Notes under the pieces: model-generated | What the model was told of the DNA's origin: nothing | Database searches by the model: none | Seen by the model: only the letters and a program-made list of their open reading frames with translations | Shown: positions 59,359-64,000 of the stretch, piece by piece | Layout: the number at the start of each line of letters is the position of its first letter | Numbering within the stretch: position 1 is the stretch's first letter | Assembly (NCBI GenBank): GCA_020161145.1 | Contig: JAIUPQ010000006.1 | Location: forward strand, 62,001-126,000 | DNA: 64,000 nt | Direction: 5' to 3' | DNA from: Pseudomonadota bacterium | Lineage (GTDB): Bacteria > Pseudomonadota > Gammaproteobacteria > Burkholderiales > Burkholderiaceae_C | Made by a program: the position numbers and the translations under genes

Positions 59359-60614
59359 AGCGTCGATTCACCCGGAACGTGATCACGGCTGCCCTCGTGG
59401 CGTGGACTGCGGCGGCCGCTGCCGAGCCGTCGGCGTCGCCCGGGCTTCCCGGCGCGGAGCAGGCGCGCATCGCGATCGAACAGGATCCGGCGGTCGTCCA
59501 GGCGCTGCGCGCGATGGAAGCTGCAGGACACGGTGCCGCGATGGTGCGCGCCGGGCCTTACGAGTGGACCGTCGGCGGCACGGTGCAGCGACGGCGCGTC
59601 GTCGGCGCGCCGACCTCCAACGAATGGTCGGCGCAGATCGAGCGGCCGATCCGCATCGGCGGCAAGGCCGAGCTGGATCGGCAACTGGGGGACTCGGCCG
59701 AATCGGCGGCGCGGGCGCAACTGGCGGCCGCACGGGCCGACAGCGCACGCAACCTGCTCGACGGCTGGATCGACTGGCTCGGCGCGCGGCAATCCCGCCA
59801 GGCATTGGACGACCAGGTGCGTCTTGCCGAGGACAACCTGCGCACGGTCACGCTGCGCCGCAAGGCCGGCGACGCATCGCGGCTGGAGCTCAACGTTGCC
59901 GAGGGCGATCTCGCGGAAGCTCGCCGGCAGGCGAGCGCGGCAGGGACGGCGGAGGCACGTGCCCAAGCCGCGCTGCGCGTGCGCTATCCGACGCTGGGCG
60001 CCTCGAGCGAGACGGACGCCGCGGCGTTGCCCGATCCGGTTGCGCTCGAGTTCGACGAGGCGCAGTGGCGCGAGCGCATCGTCGGCGAGCATCCGGCGCT
60101 GGCCGCCGCGTCGCAGGCGCTGCGCAAGGCCGAGCTGGCGGCCGAGCGGGTGCGTGCGGACCGCGTGCCGGACCCGACGATCGGCGTGTTCACGTCGTCG
60201 GAGGCATCGCGCACCGAACGCGTCGTCGGCGTGAGCCTGAGCATCCCGCTGGGCGGTACCTACCGCGACCAGGCGGCCCGCGAGGCGCTGAAGCAGGTGG
60301 AGGTGGCGCGCGCGGCCGTGGACCGCCAGCGCCGCGACCTTGAGCTGCAGGTTGCGACGCAGGTGCAGGAGGCGATCGGCAACCTCGAACGGTGGCGCTT
60401 GGCCGAGCAGTCGGCCACTGCCCTGCGCGAGACCGCGCGCCTGACGCAGAAGGCCTACGCCAACGGCGAGGCCGACGTGCAGGCGCTGCTGCTCGCACGC
60501 CGCCAGGCCGTCGACGCGGCCAGTGCCGCGCAGGCGGCCCGGACCGATGCCTGGCGAGCACGCTACCGGCTGATGATCGACGCGCGGATGTTGTGGTCGC
60601 AGGAAGAGCGATAG
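59355..60614 (+). CDS. outer-membrane efflux channel, CzcC family
   Basis: A 419-residue TolC-fold outer-membrane factor of the CzcC subgroup with an N-terminal signal (VITAALVAWTAAAAA). It has two repeats of the long helical domain, with ARAQLAAARADSARNLLDGWIDWLGARQS and LTQKAYANGEADVQALLLARRQAV, and the channel strand VVGVSLSIPLGG. It completes the tripartite pump. The order adaptor-pump-DUF3240-channel differs from the usual czcCBA order, where the channel gene is first. Confidence 0.9.
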   Translation: MKRRFTRNVITAALVAWTAAAAAEPSASPGLPGAEQARIAIEQDPAVVQALRAMEAAGHGAAMVRAGPYEWTVGGTVQRRRVVGAPTSNEWSAQIERPIRIGGKAELDRQLGDSAESAARAQLAAARADSARNLLDGWIDWLGARQSRQALDDQVRLAEDNLRTVTLRRKAGDASRLELNVAEGDLAEARRQASAAGTAEARAQAALRVRYPTLGASSETDAAALPDPVALEFDEAQWRERIVGEHPALAAASQALRKAELAAERVRADRVPDPTIGVFTSSEASRTERVVGVSLSIPLGGTYRDQAAREALKQVEVARAAVDRQRRDLELQVATQVQEAIGNLERWRLAEQSATALRETARLTQKAYANGEADVQALLLARRQAVDAASAAQAARTDAWRARYRLMIDARMLWSQEER

Positions 60615-60638
60615 AGGTCGAGGCATTCTTGTAGCGGC

Positions 60639-60669
60639 TTGACCCTGTAGCTTCTACAGGGGGTCGAAT
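60639..60669 (+). promoter_or_regulatory. MerR-type promoter of the P-type ATPase gene
   Basis: TTGACC (60639-60644) is separated by 19 bp from TCGAAT (60664-60669). The spacer holds a perfect dyad CCCTGTAG-CTT-CTACAGGG (60643-60661). A long spacer with a central dyad is the hallmark of promoters activated by MerR-family regulators (CadR, PbrR, ZntR). The expected start of transcription is near 60676. No merR gene is present in the window, so the activator is encoded elsewhere. Confidence 0.8.
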
Positions 60670-60694
60670 GCCGGCAATCTTGCAGAAGTTCGCT

Positions 60695-62974
60695 ATGCAC
60701 AAAGACGATCACACCCATGCGGGTCACGAGCACGGACAGCGGGACGCGCACGAGCATGGCCACGGCCCTGAGCACGCGCACGAGCACGATCACACTCACG
60801 CGGATCACTGCGGCGGCGACGCCTGCGCCCTGCCGGCCGCAGGCCTCAAGACGGCGCTGAACGCTGCGGAGGGTGCTCTGCTGCTTCGCATCCCGGCGAT
60901 GGACTGCCCCACCGAGGAGGGCCAGATCCGTGCGGCGCTCGAGCGGTTTCCGCAGGTGCGCCGGCTCAGCTTCGATCTCGCGGGCCGCGCCCTGGCGGTC
61001 GACGCTCCGGCCGATGCATGGCAGCCGGTCATCGACGCCATCCGAACCGCAGGCTTCAAGACCGAGACGCTGTCCGCGCCGCCGGCGGCGGAAGAAGGCG
61101 AACGGACGCAGCGGCGCGAACTGGTGAAGCTCGTCGCGGCGCTGGCCATCGCTGTCGGTGCGGAGCTGATCGACTACTTCGCCCCGGAGACCCGGGCCTG
61201 GAAGGGGCTGGGCATGGCGGTGGCGGCGCTGGCAATCGCGCTGTCGGGCCTGACCGTGTTCCGCAAGGGCCTGGTCGCGCTGGCGCGGGCGCAGCTCAAC
61301 ATCAATGCGCTGATGAGCGTCGCCGTCAGCGGCGCGTTCGTCATCGGCCAGTGGCCCGAAGCGGCGATGGTCATGGCGCTCTACTCGCTGGCCGAGCTGA
61401 TCGAGGCCCGCTCGGTGGAGCGCGCGCGCAACGCGATCGCGAGCCTGCTCGCGCTGTCGCCGCCGCAGGCCGAAGTGCGGCAGCCCGACGGAAGCTGGCA
61501 GGCCGTGGATGCGAAGACCGTGGCGGTAGGGGCCACGGTGCGCGTCAAGCCGGGCGAGCGCTTCGCACTGGACGGGCGCGTGAGCGCGGGGCACAGCGCG
61601 GTCGACCAATCGCCCGTCACCGGCGAGAGCATCCCGGTGGACAAGGGGCCGGGCGACGCCGTCTTCGCCGGCACCGTCAACCAGAGCGGTTCGCTCGAGT
61701 TCGAGGTCACCAAGCCGGCCAACGACACGGTGCTGGCACGCATCATCCACGCCGTCGAGGAGGCCCAGGGCAAGCGCGCGCCGACGCAGCGGTTCGTCGA
61801 TCGCTTTGCGGCGGTCTACACGCCGTCCGTCTTCGTGCTGGCGCTGGTCGTCGCGGTGGGTGCGCCGCTGCTGGCGGGCTGGCCCTGGCTGGCGGCGATC
61901 TACAAGGCGCTGGTGCTGCTGGTCATCGCCTGCCCCTGTGCGCTGGTGATCTCGACACCGGTCACCATCGTCAGCGGCCTGTCCGCAGCGGCGCGCCGCG
62001 GCATTCTGGTCAAGGGCGGCGTCTACCTCGAGGAGGCACGTAAGCTGCGCGTGATCGCCCTGGACAAGACCGGCACTGTCACCGAAGGCAAGCCGAAGCT
62101 GGTCGCGCAGGTCATGTGGTCCCAGGCTCTGCCGGAAGACGAGATCCTGCGTGTTGCCCGCAGCCTGGCGCAGCGTTCGGACCATCCGGTCTCGAAGGCG
62201 GTCGCCAGCGGGCTGGAGGGGCAGGTGCTGCAGGTCGAGAACTTCGGTGCCGAAGTCGGACGCGGCGTGCATGGCACGATCGCCAGCAACGACTACGTGC
62301 TCGGCAACCACCGCTGGATCGAGGACCGACGGCAGTGTTCGGCGGAGCTCGAAGCGCTGATGCACGAGCACGAGGCACAGGGGCGGACCATCACGCTGCT
62401 GGCGAACGCGCAAGGCGTGCTGGCACTCTTTGCGGTGGCCGACACCACCAAAGCGACGAGCCGGCAGGCGGTGGCCGAACTGCGCACGCTCGGGGTCGAG
62501 ACCGTCATGCTGACAGGCGACAACCTGGCCACGGCGCAGACCATCGCCGCGCAGGTAGGCATCCAGCAGGTCCGGGCGAACCTGCTGCCGCAGGACAAGC
62601 TGGAGGTCATCAAGGCCTTGTTGGCCAATGGCTCGGTGGGCATGGTCGGCGACGGCATCAATGACGGCCCGGCGCTGTCCACGGCTTCGGTTGGCTTCGG
62701 CCTTGCGGCGGCCGGCACCGACACCGCCAAGGAAGCGGCCGACGTGCTGATCATGAACGACGACCTGCGGCGGGTGCCCGAGACCATCCGGCTGTCGAAG
62801 AAGACTTACGCCGTGCTGTGGCAGAACATTGCGCTGGCGCTCGGCATCAAGGCGGTGTTCTTCGTGCTGGCCGTGTTCGGCAGCGCGACGATGTGGATGG
62901 CCGTGTTCGCCGACATGGGGGCCAGCCTGCTGGTCGTGTTCAACGGGCTGCGGCTGCTGCGCGGCGCGAAGTAG
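60695..62974 (+). CDS. cadA: P1B-2 type heavy-metal ATPase (Zn/Cd/Pb)
   Basis: The 759-residue ATPase exports Zn2+, Cd2+ or Pb2+ from the cytoplasm. It begins with a His-rich tail (MHKDDHTHAGHEHGQRDAHE), then a soluble metal-binding domain with MDCPTEEGQIRAAL. The membrane metal site is the CPC in VIACPCALVIS, the phosphorylation motif is ALDKTGTVTEG, the HP motif is RSDHPVSKAV, and the hinge is GDGINDGPAL. The last helices have AVFADMGASLLVVFNGLRLL, whose Asp is typical of ZntA/CadA. I start at 60695 and not at the ATG 60668, which overlaps the promoter -10 box. It is transcribed from a MerR-type promoter. Confidence 0.93.
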   Translation: MHKDDHTHAGHEHGQRDAHEHGHGPEHAHEHDHTHADHCGGDACALPAAGLKTALNAAEGALLLRIPAMDCPTEEGQIRAALERFPQVRRLSFDLAGRALAVDAPADAWQPVIDAIRTAGFKTETLSAPPAAEEGERTQRRELVKLVAALAIAVGAELIDYFAPETRAWKGLGMAVAALAIALSGLTVFRKGLVALARAQLNINALMSVAVSGAFVIGQWPEAAMVMALYSLAELIEARSVERARNAIASLLALSPPQAEVRQPDGSWQAVDAKTVAVGATVRVKPGERFALDGRVSAGHSAVDQSPVTGESIPVDKGPGDAVFAGTVNQSGSLEFEVTKPANDTVLARIIHAVEEAQGKRAPTQRFVDRFAAVYTPSVFVLALVVAVGAPLLAGWPWLAAIYKALVLLVIACPCALVISTPVTIVSGLSAAARRGILVKGGVYLEEARKLRVIALDKTGTVTEGKPKLVAQVMWSQALPEDEILRVARSLAQRSDHPVSKAVASGLEGQVLQVENFGAEVGRGVHGTIASNDYVLGNHRWIEDRRQCSAELEALMHEHEAQGRTITLLANAQGVLALFAVADTTKATSRQAVAELRTLGVETVMLTGDNLATAQTIAAQVGIQQVRANLLPQDKLEVIKALLANGSVGMVGDGINDGPALSTASVGFGLAAAGTDTAKEAADVLIMNDDLRRVPETIRLSKKTYAVLWQNIALALGIKAVFFVLAVFGSATMWMAVFADMGASLLVVFNGLRLLRGAK

Positions 62975-63025
62975 ACCCATGCGCACCTTCCCAACATCAA
63001 CCATTCCTTGAAAGGGCGGCTACTC

Positions 63026-63976
63026 ATGAGTTCCGGCCACGACCACGCGCTCCCGGGCGCATCCAACGAGCGCTCGCTGCGCTGGGCGCTGCTGTTCACC
63101 GGCGGCTTCCTGCTCGCCGAGGTGGTGGGCGGCGTCGTGCTGAACAGCCTGGCGCTGATCTCCGACGCGGCCCACATGTTCACCGACGCCGCGGCGCTGG
63201 CGATCGCGCTGGCAGCGATCCGCATCGCGCGCCGGCCGGCGGACGACCGCCGCACCTTCGGCTACCACCGCTTCGAGATCCTGGCTGCGGCGTTCAACGC
63301 GCTGCTGCTGTTCGGCGTCGCGATCTACATCCTGTACGAGGCCTGGCAGCGCTGGCAAGCCCCTGCGGAGGTCCAGACAACAGGCGTGATGGTGGTCGCG
63401 GCGATCGGCCTGCTCGTCAACCTGGTGAGCATGCAGCTGCTGCGCGGCGGCAAAGACAGCAGCCTGAACGTCAAGGGCGCCTACCTCGAGGTTTGGAGCG
63501 ACCTGCTCGGCTCGCTCGGCGTGCTGGTCGGCGCGCTCGTCATCCGCCTGACCGGCTGGAACTGGGTCGACCCGTTGATCGCCGTGGCGATCGGGTTGTG
63601 GGTGCTGCCCCGCACCTGGATCCTGTTGCGCGACACGGTCAACGTCCTGCTCGAGGGCGTGCCCGAAGGCGTCGACGTCGCGGCGATCCGGCAATCGCTG
63701 CTGGCGGTGGAAGGCGTTGTCGGTCTGCACGACCTGCATGTCTGGGCGCTGACGAGCGGCAAGCCCAGCCTGTCGGTCCACCTCGTCCACCGAATGGAAC
63801 GCGCCGACGCCGGCGCCGTGCTCCACGCCATCCGCAAGGTGCTCGTGGAGCGCCATGGCATCACGCACACGACGGTTCAGATCGAAACGGAACCCTGCGC
63901 GCAGGCATTGGCGGACTCCGAGGATCCGTCCGCGATCCACGCGTCAGCCGCTGGAGAGGTTCATACCCCCAGGTAG
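63026..63976 (+). CDS. czcD: cation diffusion facilitator, CzcD-like
   Basis: The 316-residue proton/metal antiporter moves Zn2+, Cd2+ or Co2+ into the periplasm. Helix 2 has SDAAHMFTDAAALA (His-x-x-x-Asp) and helix 5 has YLEVWSDLLGSLGVLVG (Glu-x-x-x-Asp variant common in CzcD relatives). The C-terminal cytoplasmic domain (about 215-300) contains VEGVVGLHDLHVWALTSGKPSLSVHLV. The start ATG 63026 has an AAAGGGCGG site; a TTG at 63008 is in frame but less likely. It follows the ATPase gene by 51 bp and ends 24 bp before the window edge. Confidence 0.92.
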   Translation: MSSGHDHALPGASNERSLRWALLFTGGFLLAEVVGGVVLNSLALISDAAHMFTDAAALAIALAAIRIARRPADDRRTFGYHRFEILAAAFNALLLFGVAIYILYEAWQRWQAPAEVQTTGVMVVAAIGLLVNLVSMQLLRGGKDSSLNVKGAYLEVWSDLLGSLGVLVGALVIRLTGWNWVDPLIAVAIGLWVLPRTWILLRDTVNVLLEGVPEGVDVAAIRQSLLAVEGVVGLHDLHVWALTSGKPSLSVHLVHRMERADAGAVLHAIRKVLVERHGITHTTVQIETEPCAQALADSEDPSAIHASAAGEVHTPR

Positions 63977-64000
63977 CGGCGGCCTGCATCCGGCGCTTGC

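Noticed and set aside
60668-60694. Upstream ATG of the P-type ATPase gene
   Set aside because: It overlaps the predicted -10 box of the MerR-type promoter, so it would not be in the mRNA.

Overview
The window is high-GC DNA from a betaproteobacterium, most likely a member of the Burkholderiales close to Comamonadaceae. This rests on gene content and order (clpP-clpX-lon beside tig, ilvB-ilvH-ilvC-pssA-leuA, nadE-glnB, aat-bpt, recR-ybaB-dnaX) and on protein style. No marker gene fixes genus or species. Genes are densely packed, many with 4-bp ATGA or GTGA overlaps.

Bases 1-9700: a hydrolase tail, a decayed second copy of the 3' end of maeB, a small NTF2-like gene, maeB, a Gly-Cys-Gly tRNA cluster, the ATP-dependent protease genes lon, clpX and clpP, trigger factor, and a tRNA-Leu. 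Bases 9700-18000: an HAE-type RND efflux pump with its lipoprotein adaptor, the hpnCDE squalene synthesis genes, and pbpG. Bases 18000-24000: the branched-chain amino acid operon ilvB-ilvH-ilvC with pssA and leuA. A strong terminator and a Leu-containing mini-ORF sit in front of leuA and look like an attenuator. Bases 24200-32200: an ECF sigma factor with a membrane partner, DUF3106 and RDD genes, dgkA, then glnB, nadE, an M16 peptidase and ppa on the other strand.

Bases 32300-44200: a membrane proton pyrophosphatase with an OmpA-like C-terminal fusion, the N-degron transferases aat and bpt, a DUF2807 protein, a class III aminotransferase behind a ParE-type toxin-antitoxin pair, an operon of an alpha/beta hydrolase with a LytS/LytTR two-component system and an agmatinase-like enzyme, and a frameshifted secreted protein. 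Bases 44200-52600: recR, ybaB, dnaX, an AIR-synthase-like gene, the SRP RNA, two tandem DUF2135 genes, a type II NADH dehydrogenase, and two small genes.

Two copies of a roughly 233-bp element with 18-bp terminal inverted repeats lie at 47007-47239 and 50013-50246. Each ends exactly at the start codon of the next gene. Each also carries a small open frame whose TAG stop lies one base before that start codon. This is the best candidate in the window for something undescribed.

Bases 52690-64000: remnants of two insertion sequences mark the edge of a heavy-metal resistance island. It encodes a CsoR/RcnR-family repressor with a palindromic operator, a His-rich NicO-like exporter, a CzcI-like protein, an HME-RND tripartite pump (adaptor, pump, DUF3240 protein, outer-membrane channel), a P1B-2 ATPase behind a MerR-type promoter, and a CDF exporter. 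Together these would move divalent metals from cytoplasm to periplasm (ATPase, CDF, NicO) and from there out of the cell (RND complex).
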